Shown here: in pieces, positions 1 through 6,430 of the stretch | Layout of the letters: every line of letters begins with the position of its first letter | How positions within the stretch are numbered: the first letter of the stretch is position 1 | DNA from: an uncultured Bacteroides sp. | Lineage (GTDB): Bacteria; Bacteroidota; Bacteroidia; Bacteroidales; Bacteroidaceae | Length of the DNA stretch: 6,466 nt | NCBI GenBank assembly: GCA_947071285.1 | Contig: CAMTFK010000255.1 | Span: 1 to 6,466 of the forward strand | Reading direction: 5' to 3' | Made by a program: the position numbers and the translations under genes | Notes under the pieces: model-generated | Database searches by the model: none | Told to the model about the DNA's origin: nothing | The model's input: only the letters and a program-made list of their open reading frames with translations

Positions 1-46
1 AGATCTGCGCATGTCTCGTGGGCTCGGAGATGTGTATAAGAGACAG
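1..46 (+). other. Sequencing adapter left on contig end (Nextera i7 side)
   Basis: This is not genomic DNA. Bases 13-46 are identical to the 34-base Nextera Read 2 transposase adapter, and 28-46 are the 19-base Tn5 mosaic end (AGATGTGTATAAGAGACAG). Bases 1-4 (AGAT) fit the 3' end of the P7 oligo. Bases 5-12 (CTGCGCAT) sit exactly where the i7 index belongs, and their reverse complement ATGCGCAG matches the Nextera XT index I remember as N722. Translated on the plus strand this gives the well-known artefact peptide SRGLGDVYKRQ. Anything annotated across base 46 is an artefact, and the molecule really begins at about base 47. Confidence 0.98.
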
Positions 47-103
47 TTTGAGAGGCTTCCACTCTTGGGTGCCTTTTTCTTTTTTACTTCTTCGCGAAAT
101 CAT
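47..103 (-). CDS. Start of an unidentified gene, cut off by the contig end
   Basis: A minus-strand ATG at 103-101 opens a frame with no stop down to base 47, where the adapter begins. The 19 codons read MISRRSKKEKGTQEWKPLK. The ATG is preceded by a good Shine-Dalgarno-like GAGGA (111-115, seven bases from the start), and the frame begins about 50 bases past the GMP synthase terminator, where a next gene would be expected. The peptide is short, basic and has no hydrophobic signal sequence, so the product is probably cytoplasmic. It is too short to assign to a family. No clear TAnnTTTG promoter lies between 104 and 155. The main doubt is that any 57-base AT-rich stretch may be open by chance. 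The ribosome binding site is the main support. Confidence 0.5.
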
Positions 104-154
104 AGTGAAATCCTCAATTACATTTCTACCAGAAGCCAATGTCGAACAATAAAA

Positions 155-185
155 ATAGCCTCAACTTACAAAAAATTGAGGCTAT
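155..185 (-). terminator. Intrinsic terminator of the GMP synthase homologue
   Basis: A perfect 10-bp inverted repeat (155-164 with 176-185, core TAGCCTCAA/TTGAGGCTA) has an 11-base loop. Read on the minus strand, the stem runs straight into a T run (complement of the A run at 151-155). It begins about 25 bases past the stop codon at 210-212. There is no T tract on the plus-strand side, so it acts in the minus direction. Confidence 0.85.
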
Positions 186-209
186 CGAAATATCATTTAA
201 AAAGTTCTT

Positions 210-1517
210 TTATTCCCATTCTATAGTCGCATTGGGTTTCGGCGACATATCATAGCAAACACGATTTACATTCTTCACTTCTTTCAGAATACGATCTGTG
301 ATTTTCATCAGGACAGGCCACTCAACCGGTTCGATAGTGGCTGTCATGGCATCTATCGTATTGACAGCACGAATGATAACCGGCCAATCGAAAGAGCGGG
401 CATTATCACGTACACCAACAGATTTGAAATCGGGTACTACTGTGAAGTATTGCCATACCTTTTTATCCAATCCGGCAATCTGGAATTCCTCACGCAGGAT
501 AGCGTCTGATTCACGTACAGCTTCCAGACGGTCGCGTGTGATAGCACCCAAACAACGTACACCTAAACCGGGACCAGGGAAAGGCTGACGGTAAACCATC
601 TCATAAGGTAAGCCCAGTTCCAAGCCGCAGGCACGAACTTCATCCTTAAACAGTTGGCGCAAAGGCTCTACAAGCTGGAATTTGAGATCGTCGGGCAGAC
701 CGCCTACGTTGTGATGAGATTTCACCATTTTAGCAGTCTTTGTTCCGCTTTCCACAATATCCGGATAAATAGTACCCTGAGCCAAGAAGTCGATACCATC
801 CAGTTTGCGTGCTTCTTCTTCAAACACACGGATAAATTCACCACCGATGATTTTACGTTTCTGTTCGGGATCTTCCACACCTGCCAGTTTATTCAGGAAG
901 CGATCGGTTACATCTACATAAATAAGATTCGCCTTCAACTGGTTGCTGAATACCTCGACTACATCTTCCGATTCACCTTTACGCATCAGACCATGATTCA
1001 CATGCACGCATACGAGATTATCACCAATTGCTTTCAGAAGCAAAGCAGCTACCACAGAGCTGTCCACGCCACCGGACAGAGCCAGCAACACCTTCTTATC
1101 ACCTACTTGACGCTTAACCAATTCTATCTGGTCGTTCACAAAGTTCGTCATGTTCCAGTTAGCTTCAGCTTTGCAAGTATCAAAAACGAACGATTTTACA
1201 GCATTTTTAATAGCTTCAATATCGTCCGTAAATTCTGCCAGTTTCACTTCACAAGCCGCTTTATCGTGACCGGCCGCCATGACAGGAATGCCCATTGTAT
1301 AGATAGCCGGATTCACATCAATGCCAACACCGTCAATCACATTGTTCGGTCCGCCATTGATTATAATACCCTTTACATTGGGTAATGCTTTCAGTTCTTC
1401 CACTGTGATGTCATGAGGATAAATCTCACTATACACTCCTAACGCACGGATGGCGCGAGCCAATACCGTATTCTCATGACTACCCAAGTCAAGGATAACA
1501 ATCATGTCCTGTTTCAT
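210..1517 (-). CDS. guaA: GMP synthase homologue with degenerate glutaminase domain
   Basis: GMP synthase makes GMP from XMP, ATP and ammonia in the cytoplasm, the last step of de novo guanine nucleotide synthesis. The synthetase half looks intact: P-loop LSGGVDSS (147-154), AQGTIYPDIVES (246-257), SHHNVGGLP (267-275), RQPFPGPGLGVR (310-321) and the C-terminal dimerisation end KPNATIEWE (427-435). The N-terminal class I glutaminase domain is not intact. The opening strand-helix unit (IVILDLGS, GVYSEIYP, IIINGGPNNV) is present, but where GuaA has the nucleophile motif (GxCYGMQ) this protein has MAAGHDKAA (80-88) and then jumps to the linker (FVFDTC, 110-115). About 90 residues, including the catalytic Cys and the His/Glu pair, are absent, giving 435 residues against about 505-525 in the family. 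Ammonia would have to come from solution or a separate glutaminase. It may be a second, ammonia-dependent paralogue. The start follows a weak AAGGA and a good promoter. Confidence 0.9.
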   Translation of the reverse strand: MKQDMIVILDLGSHENTVLARAIRALGVYSEIYPHDITVEELKALPNVKGIIINGGPNNVIDGVGIDVNPAIYTMGIPVMAAGHDKAACEVKLAEFTDDIEAIKNAVKSFVFDTCKAEANWNMTNFVNDQIELVKRQVGDKKVLLALSGGVDSSVVAALLLKAIGDNLVCVHVNHGLMRKGESEDVVEVFSNQLKANLIYVDVTDRFLNKLAGVEDPEQKRKIIGGEFIRVFEEEARKLDGIDFLAQGTIYPDIVESGTKTAKMVKSHHNVGGLPDDLKFQLVEPLRQLFKDEVRACGLELGLPYEMVYRQPFPGPGLGVRCLGAITRDRLEAVRESDAILREEFQIAGLDKKVWQYFTVVPDFKSVGVRDNARSFDWPVIIRAVNTIDAMTATIEPVEWPVLMKITDRILKEVKNVNRVCYDMSPKPNATIEWE

Positions 1518-1576
1518 CTGATTCCTTTTTTAATTATTATATTGCTAATAGTTTGACTTTACTTTCAATTCATCCG

Positions 1577-1607
1577 CAAATATAAAGATTAAAAAAAAAG
1601 CAGCAAT
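1577..1607 (-). promoter_or_regulatory. Bacteroides-type promoter of the GMP synthase homologue
   Basis: On the minus strand, TATATTTG (1584-1577) matches the Bacteroides -7 consensus TAnnTTTG exactly. ATTG (1607-1604), three of four bases of the -33 element TTTG, lies 19 bases upstream, within the usual spacing. Transcription would start near 1570, giving a leader of roughly 50-55 bases, which is too short for a purine riboswitch. Confidence 0.65.
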
Positions 1608-1624
1608 GCATTGATTCTCTAAAG

Positions 1625-1641
1625 TTTCATTTGAAATGAAA
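1625..1641. repeat. Perfect 17-bp odd palindrome, possible operator
   Basis: TTTCATTT (1625-1632), a single G, then its exact reverse complement AAATGAAA (1634-1641). It lies between the terminator of the NigD-like gene and the promoter of the GMP synthase homologue, about 55-70 bases upstream of that gene's inferred transcription start. That position would suit an activator or repressor site. A role is inferred from symmetry and position only. Confidence 0.4.
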
Positions 1642-1649
1642 TTGGGTAT

Positions 1650-1687
1650 AAAAAAAGGAAGAATGTCCAACATACAGACATCCTTCC
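1650..1687 (-). terminator. Intrinsic terminator of the NigD-like gene
   Basis: Arms at 1657-1667 and 1677-1687 form an 11-bp stem with a 9-base loop. The one imperfect position (A1662/C1682) is a G-U wobble in minus-strand RNA but an A-C mismatch in plus-strand RNA. The stem is followed on the minus strand by seven Ts (complement of 1650-1656). It lies about 30 bases past the lipoprotein stop codon. Confidence 0.9.
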
Positions 1688-1715
1688 AGTTATCAATCAC
1701 AGTCTCACAAAAAAA

Positions 1716-2465
1716 CTATCTCAAATCCTGCTTGCTTCTTACCGCCGTAATTGCCGAACTAGCCGGTGCAAGAGACTTATGGGTGCAATAATCGAACTCT
1801 GTTGACTTTTCGCCACTGAACGACTTCCATTTCAGTTTCAGTTTAACCGTTTTACCTTCCGTATCGGGCAGTCCATCCAATTTAAAGGCTACCAGACGGT
1901 CTTCTGTTGTTCCATAAGTATCCTCATACGCATTATGTCGGAACTCTACTTCATAAGGATTCTCAGGATTTTGCCCTAACAGCAGATTCACAAAATGCTT
2001 ATTACGACCTCCCCATACAGTCCTGAAACGAAGTGTCAGATAACCGTCTTCCGCAATAGTCACCCAGTCATTTATAATCTCTACAGGATCAGTACCGTAT
2101 ACTTCATCATTTTCCTCTCCCAAATCCGGTGCGATGGGTTTTGTAAGGATACTATCTATCCAATTGATATGAATAGCTTTACTATAATCACCGCTTGACT
2201 CGTCCACTTCATCGTAATTCACCAAAGCTCTGACTTCTTTATCTCCAAAAGGAGATTTCTTCACATTAGTCGGCAATAATGTTGTTTTATCATCCAATTG
2301 TAAAAACAATGAACCGTCCGCATCGCTCTTCACCGTTACAAGAGCATTCGGGTACCTCAGGGAATAATTGTTATCGTCATCGTCCAGGCAGGACTGAAAA
2401 CCCAAAGTAAAAAACATAGTCCCCGCAAATAAAAGTGCTTTACTAAATACTGAATTAATTTTCAT
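1716..2465 (-). CDS. NigD-like lipoprotein
   Basis: This 249-residue protein resembles the NigD-like family of Bacteroidota (N-terminal OB-fold domain, C-terminal beta sandwich), named after a gene in the Prevotella nigrescens nigrescin bacteriocin cluster. The molecular function is not established. A basic start and hydrophobic stretch (residues 2-25) end in FQSC with the lipidated Cys at 26. The next residues, LDDDD (27-31), resemble the acidic export signal that sends Bacteroidota lipoproteins to the cell surface. Family-like segments are ALVTVK (41-46), LDDKTTLLP (57-65) and LTLRFRTVWGG (143-153). The start at 2465 is preferred over an in-frame ATG eight codons upstream (2489) because GGAGG (2475-2479) lies nine bases before it and the signal peptide then begins properly with MKIN. 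No bacteriocin genes are visible nearby, so a bacteriocin role should not be assumed. I found no TAnnTTTG promoter directly upstream. Confidence 0.85.
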   Translation of the reverse strand: MKINSVFSKALLFAGTMFFTLGFQSCLDDDDNNYSLRYPNALVTVKSDADGSLFLQLDDKTTLLPTNVKKSPFGDKEVRALVNYDEVDESSGDYSKAIHINWIDSILTKPIAPDLGEENDEVYGTDPVEIINDWVTIAEDGYLTLRFRTVWGGRNKHFVNLLLGQNPENPYEVEFRHNAYEDTYGTTEDRLVAFKLDGLPDTEGKTVKLKLKWKSFSGEKSTEFDYCTHKSLAPASSAITAVRSKQDLR

Positions 2466-2474
2466 AGTGTGGTT

Positions 2475-2479
2475 CCTCC
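2475..2479 (-). promoter_or_regulatory. Ribosome binding site deciding the NigD-like start
   Basis: Minus-strand GGAGG lies nine bases before the ATG at 2465-2463. It lies inside the extended frame that would begin at 2489, so it argues for the shorter, 249-residue protein. Confidence 0.75.
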
Positions 2480-2548
2480 AATTAAACATTAAAAAAATAA
2501 CTTCTTTATGTTATAGAAATGAAGTATAAAGGAAAAGACTGCATGACA

Positions 2549-2566
2549 TATTGTTAATTAACAATA
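2549..2566. repeat. Perfect 18-bp palindrome upstream of the NigD-like gene
   Basis: TATTGTTAATTAACAATA is its own reverse complement over all 18 bases. It lies about 85 bases upstream of the lipoprotein start codon, within its probable promoter region. An uninterrupted palindrome of this length suggests a binding site for a dimeric regulator, but AT-rich DNA gives such symmetry more easily than mixed DNA. No protein can be named. Confidence 0.45.
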
Positions 2567-2616
2567 ACGCTCCAGAAAGAACAATATGCATTGCATAGCC
2601 CTTCTCCGGCTTACTA

Positions 2617-2793
2617 CTACGAGCGTTTCTATAGGCGGAAACTGTCGTTCCCAGCAGTAGGAACTTTCGTTTCCAAGCCTAAGAAACGAGCGTTCCTATA
2701 AGGAGAAACGAGCGTTCCCATTAGAGGAAACTGCAGTTCCCATAAGAGGAAACGGTCGTTCCCATCAAGGGAAACTGACACTTGCATAATTGG
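2617..2793. repeat. Tandem array of about eight 22-bp dyad repeats
   Basis: Units start at 2617, 2639, 2661, 2684, 2706, 2728, 2750 and 2772, so the period is 22 bases with one 23-base unit. The inner units follow AAAC-N4-GTTCCCAT-A-AGAGG. Each core is a small imperfect dyad: GGAAAC, four variable bases (TGTC, TTTC, GAGC, GAGC, TGCA, GGTC, TGAC), then GTTCCC or GTTTCC. The arms are conserved while the four central bases differ, and the first and last units are the most degraded. The array lies 150-330 bases upstream of the NigD-like start codon and contains no gene. A two-turn period would place the sites on one face of the helix. Confidence 0.85.
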
Positions 2794-2972
2794 ATGAATT
2801 TCACACTATAGGAATAAAAAGAAAATGCAAACGGTATATAAACAATGAAGTGCTATAGAATACAGAAAAATGCAGGGTCTTCGCGCTCAATTCTGCCATA
2901 TCTGTATAAAACGTCCGTATACACTGACTACAAGTGAGTTAAACGCAACATTTGTAAATATATAGAACAAAA
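2794..2972. other. Non-coding stretch with nothing recognisable
   Basis: AT-rich sequence between the dyad array and the inverted repeats behind the protease gene. The only frame of any length is a 30-codon plus-strand frame (2845-2937) with no ribosome binding site. I see no RNA gene, promoter consensus or repeat here. Confidence 0.6.
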
Positions 2973-3013
2973 ACGGTGTAGGCAAGTGATTTGTCAGCAC
3001 TTACCTACACCGT
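2966..3013 (-). terminator. Probable terminator of the tricorn-like protease gene
   Basis: Arms at 2973-2988 and 2998-3013 pair over 16 positions around a 9-base loop. The single imperfect position (C2983/A3003) is a G-U wobble in minus-strand RNA. On the minus strand the stem ends in GTTTTTGTTC, a moderate T tract. It begins about 105 bases past the stop codon, farther than usual, and a second hairpin with the same core lies between. Confidence 0.7.
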
Positions 3014-3014
3014 G

Positions 3015-3066
3015 CCTACACCCCGTTAATCAACTACATATCTGCAACTTATGCATCGGGTGTAGG
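3015..3066. repeat. Second inverted repeat sharing the GTGTAGG core
   Basis: CCTACACCC (3015-3023) pairs perfectly with GGGTGTAGG (3058-3066) over nine bases, enclosing a 34-base loop. The same GTGTAGG core occurs in both arms of the terminator hairpin next door, so the region holds four copies, two in each orientation. No T tract follows this hairpin on either strand. Confidence 0.6.
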
Positions 3067-3117
3067 AGTGTATGCAAAAACGCATAAAACTCTTCTTTGT
3101 ACAGCAAGCAATTCTCA

Positions 3118-6100
3118 CTACTTACTGAAATCCCTCGGAGCCGGAACAGGAGGCAACGGTTTGCGATTCTGCAATTCCTTCATCACCTCCTCAATAGCCT
3201 TGTTGAGCTGTTCATCCTCTCCGTTCCATTCCTTCAACGGGTCATTATCAATCAGGATGTCCGGGTCCACGCCATGATTTTCAATAATCCACTGTCCCGT
3301 CTTCGGGTCATAGCTGGTGAAGAAGGGCACACGGATATCCGTACCATCCATATAAGGAAGCGGGCCACTGATGCCGACAATTCCTCCCCAAGTGCGTGTT
3401 CCAATCAGCTTTCCAAGTCCCAGTGCACGGAAGCCCCACGGGAAGAGGTCGCCATCGGAAGCGGAGTATTTATTTATCAGACACACCTTCGGACCTACCT
3501 GCACAGCATCGGGCACAGTACCCGTTTTAGTAGACCCACGACGCATCGTCACACGATAAGGCTCGCGGGACAGACGTTCCAGAATCATCGGCGAAACATT
3601 TCCGCCACCATTGGCACGGTCGTCAATTATCAAACCTTCCTTATCGAGTTGGGGATAGAAATAACGGGCAAACTCATTCAGCCCTTCCGGTCCCATATCA
3701 GGTATATAAATATAACCGATACGGCCTTTCGAAGCCTCGTCCACCTTCTTCAGATTAGTCTGCACCCAATTATAATGATAAAGAGGATATTCATCTTCAA
3801 TCGGACTGATGACAATCTTTCTGGCACCTGCCAACTGGGGTTTGCCGTTCAGCGAAATCTCCGTCGGCACACCGGCTTTGCCCACCAGCAAGGCATACAG
3901 GTTCTTCACGGTATTCGTCGGCACACCGTCAATGGCTACGATATAATCTCCCGGTTTGGCTTCAATGCCCGGCTCCGTCAACGGCGAACGCAGTTCTTTG
4001 CTCCAGGAAGCGCCGGCCAGTATCTTCTCCAAACGGAAGAAACCACTCTTATCAGCAGATACCTCAGCACCCAGCAAGCCGGTCTTTATGCGTTTGGGCT
4101 TTTCCGTCTCACCCGGATTGACGTATGCATGGCCGCAATTCAATTCGCCAATCATTTCACCAATGATATAGTTCAAATCGAGACGGGTCTTTGCATAAGG
4201 CAACAGGACGGCATATTTCTGTTTGATAGCCTTCCAGTCCACCCCATGCATGTTTTCCAGATAGAAGCCGTCACGGTAGGCACGCCAAGCCTCATCGAAT
4301 ATCTGCGCCCACTCTTTGGGATAGTCCACAGGGATGGACATGTTATCAAGATTAACAGCAGTGCTCAGGTTAGCCTGTCCTGCGGGAATATCCGTTACGT
4401 AGACTTGCTCGTCTTTGTAGAACGTAGCTTTTTTGCTGCCCGGAGTGACGAACATCATGGCACCATCGGCCACCGTTTCTTCTTTCTGCTCTCCCAGATC
4501 GAAGACTTTTGTACCGCCACGTCCCCAGTAGTAGACTTTCTTTCCATCGGAATAGAAATTGCCGTAATAAGAAGCAGCCACAGGCAGTTTGATGATGCGC
4601 TCGGTGATACCTTTCGGGCTAAACTTCACGAGGGAGTCTTTCGGAGTTTCGCCCTTTGTGCTGTTGCTTACTCCCGCATCTTTCTGCAAGAAAGGCGACG
4701 GGGTATCTTCTGCCAACAAGGCAATATAAACTCCGTACATATTATTATAAACATGGTTCCACTCCAGCCAGCCATAAGTAGGATTAAAGTCGCGGGCAGA
4801 CGAGAATATCAGATACTTACCGTCTGTGCTGAATACCGGCGAAGAAGAGTTATACCACTTGTCCGTCACCGGATACTCTTTCTTATCGGCAATGTTATAG
4901 ACATACACAATGGTGATTTCATTATCCGCATCCCGGGTGTAGGTCAACCACTTACTGTCCGGTGAGAAGGTGACATCCTCCGGTTCGCTCACCGGATCTT
5001 GCAACAACATAGTTACTCGGCGTGAAGCTACATCCAGCAGATTGATGCGATTCTTACGGTCGGTATAAACTATGGTTTTACTATCCGGGCTCCACTCGAA
5101 AGTACGGATATATGTATCGTTACCTTTGGTCAGTTGCACCGCATTGCCTTCGATGGCATCTTGCAGATAGAGTTCCGTTTCTCCCGTAGCATCGGAGATA
5201 TAGGCGATGGACTTCCCATCGGGCGACCACTGGGCACTGCGCTCGTGTGCACCGGGAGTACGGGTGATATTCTTGGTCACTCCCTTGGTTGCCGGAAGGT
5301 TGAATACTTCGCCACGGGCCGTAATCGCCACCCGCTCTCCATCCGGAGAGGTGCTGATGGATGTAATATACTTGGCACCCTTCTTTATATCGCCACGGGC
5401 ATAGATATTATCGGAAGCAAGACTGATGTTCACCTTTTCGGGTTTACGGGTAGAAGCGTCCATCTTATAGATGTATCCGCCATTCTCAAAGACAAGGGTA
5501 TTGCCGGAAGCACTCGGGAACTTGACGTCATATTCGGTAAAGTCGGTCACCTTCTCCGTTTGTTTCGTCTTTGTATTGTAGACGAAGATGTTCATTGTGC
5601 GGTCGCGGTCGGAAAGGAAGAAGATGTTGTCGCCAATCCACATGGGGAAGATGTCCTGAGCTACGTTGTTCGTGATATTCTCCACCGACTTCTTGGCGGG
5701 ATTGTATATCCAGATGTCATCCGCCATACCGCCTTTGTAGTACTTCCAGGTGCGGAATTCGCGCATGGTGCGGTTATAGGCCAGTTGTTTCCCGTCGGGA
5801 GAGTAGCTACAGAAGCCACCTTCGGGCAGGGGGATGATTTCGGGCAAGCCGCCTTCCTGGTCAACAGTGTAGAGTTTGCCGGAAAAACCACTGCTGATGC
5901 GGTTACGATATACGATTTGTTTGCCGTCGGGGCTCCATGCCATTACGATGTTATTGGGGCCCATACGGTCGCCCAAGTCATCACGAGCATTGGTTGCAGT
6001 GTAAGTAAGGCGTTGCGGTTCGCCGCCCATGGAGGGGATGGTATACACTTCCGTATTTCCATCATACTGGCCTGTAAAGGCAATTGTCTTACCGTCCGGT

Positions 6101-6315
6101 GAGAAACGGGGGAACATTTCGTATCCCACATGCGAAGTCAGGCGTTGAGCCTCTCCTCCTGTGACAGGCACTTTGTAAAGATCGCCTGCATACGAGAAGA
6201 CAATCTCACTACCGTTCGTGGCCGGAAAACGCAACAAACGTGCTTCATCTGCCGCAGAAAGCCATGCAGATGCACCGATCAGAACGAATAAGGATAAAAG
6301 TAATTTCTTATTCAT
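3118..6315 (-). CDS. Exported tricorn-like protease (peptidase family S41)
   Basis: This 1065-residue protein has the tricorn order. A signal peptide (1 to about 21, KK then a hydrophobic run ending WLSA) is followed by two beta-propellers built of TolB/PD40-type blades, with [FWYT]S[PT]D[GS] motifs at 71, 127, 171, 322, 363, 408, 450 and 495. Then come a helical domain (about 665-735), a PDZ domain (about 740-835, with KPGDYIVAIDGVPT at 787-800) and the S41 catalytic domain (about 850-1020). Likely catalytic residues by family alignment are His729 (NCGH), Ser953 (SASDGD) and Glu1012 (IENHGVDPD). DDR (898-900) with GGG (903-905) is the conserved S41 strand and loop. Tricorn cuts oligopeptides, the propellers acting as gates. 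The signal peptide places this one in the periplasm, where peptide breakdown is the likely job. The product is full length with no frameshift, and ends in a proline-rich tail (KPLPPVPAP). It stands alone, with no partner aminopeptidase visible. Confidence 0.92.
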   Translation of the reverse strand: MNKKLLLSLFVLIGASAWLSAADEARLLRFPATNGSEIVFSYAGDLYKVPVTGGEAQRLTSHVGYEMFPRFSPDGKTIAFTGQYDGNTEVYTIPSMGGEPQRLTYTATNARDDLGDRMGPNNIVMAWSPDGKQIVYRNRISSGFSGKLYTVDQEGGLPEIIPLPEGGFCSYSPDGKQLAYNRTMREFRTWKYYKGGMADDIWIYNPAKKSVENITNNVAQDIFPMWIGDNIFFLSDRDRTMNIFVYNTKTKQTEKVTDFTEYDVKFPSASGNTLVFENGGYIYKMDASTRKPEKVNISLASDNIYARGDIKKGAKYITSISTSPDGERVAITARGEVFNLPATKGVTKNITRTPGAHERSAQWSPDGKSIAYISDATGETELYLQDAIEGNAVQLTKGNDTYIRTFEWSPDSKTIVYTDRKNRINLLDVASRRVTMLLQDPVSEPEDVTFSPDSKWLTYTRDADNEITIVYVYNIADKKEYPVTDKWYNSSSPVFSTDGKYLIFSSARDFNPTYGWLEWNHVYNNMYGVYIALLAEDTPSPFLQKDAGVSNSTKGETPKDSLVKFSPKGITERIIKLPVAASYYGNFYSDGKKVYYWGRGGTKVFDLGEQKEETVADGAMMFVTPGSKKATFYKDEQVYVTDIPAGQANLSTAVNLDNMSIPVDYPKEWAQIFDEAWRAYRDGFYLENMHGVDWKAIKQKYAVLLPYAKTRLDLNYIIGEMIGELNCGHAYVNPGETEKPKRIKTGLLGAEVSADKSGFFRLEKILAGASWSKELRSPLTEPGIEAKPGDYIVAIDGVPTNTVKNLYALLVGKAGVPTEISLNGKPQLAGARKIVISPIEDEYPLYHYNWVQTNLKKVDEASKGRIGYIYIPDMGPEGLNEFARYFYPQLDKEGLIIDDRANGGGNVSPMILERLSREPYRVTMRRGSTKTGTVPDAVQVGPKVCLINKYSASDGDLFPWGFRALGLGKLIGTRTWGGIVGISGPLPYMDGTDIRVPFFTSYDPKTGQWIIENHGVDPDILIDNDPLKEWNGEDEQLNKAIEEVMKELQNRKPLPPVPAPRDFSK

Positions 6316-6338
6316 GTTATTTGAATTTAGTCAACTTA

Positions 6339-6346
6339 CAAAAGTA
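6339..6346 (-). promoter_or_regulatory. Candidate -7 element of the protease gene
   Basis: Minus-strand TACTTTTG (6346-6339) fits the Bacteroides -7 consensus TAnnTTTG and lies 24 bases before the start codon, giving a very short leader without a Shine-Dalgarno sequence. No TTTG-like -33 element lies at the expected 19-21 base spacing. A near match, TACTTTTC (6378-6371), lies further upstream. Confidence 0.4.
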
Positions 6347-6430
6347 AGAAAAGAATAAGAATAATTACACGAAAAGTATGCAAAAAATCAAATCAATTCT
6401 GCCAATTCTCATCTGAGCGGTTATGAATCA

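Noticed and set aside
51..85. Hairpin followed by a T run on the plus strand, resembling a terminator of a converging gene
   Set aside because: The stem is imperfect (a T-T mismatch and wobbles), and the T run is the complement of Ser-Lys-Lys-Glu-Lys codons in the minus-strand truncated gene.
11..226. Plus-strand frame of 71 codons at the left edge
   Set aside because: Its start and first 12 residues are adapter sequence, and the remainder is antisense to the truncated gene, the terminator and the 3' end of the GMP synthase homologue.
654..1385. 243-codon plus-strand frame
   Set aside because: Antisense shadow of the GMP synthase homologue. The protein has no recognisable motif.
1518..1576. 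Purine riboswitch in the leader of the GMP synthase homologue
   Set aside because: The inferred leader is only about 50-55 bases, AT-rich, and has no three-way junction pairing.
2617..2793. CRISPR array
   Set aside because: Units abut with a 22-base period, with no unique spacers of 30 bases or so and no cas genes.
2845..2937. 30-codon plus-strand frame in the non-coding stretch
   Set aside because: It has no ribosome binding site, no promoter and no recognisable sequence features, and its length is expected by chance.
3097..4965. 622-codon plus-strand frame opposite the protease gene
   Set aside because: The opposite strand encodes clear PDZ and S41 motifs and propeller blades. This frame has none and is a codon-bias shadow. 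The 322-codon frame at 5134-6102 is rejected for the same reason.
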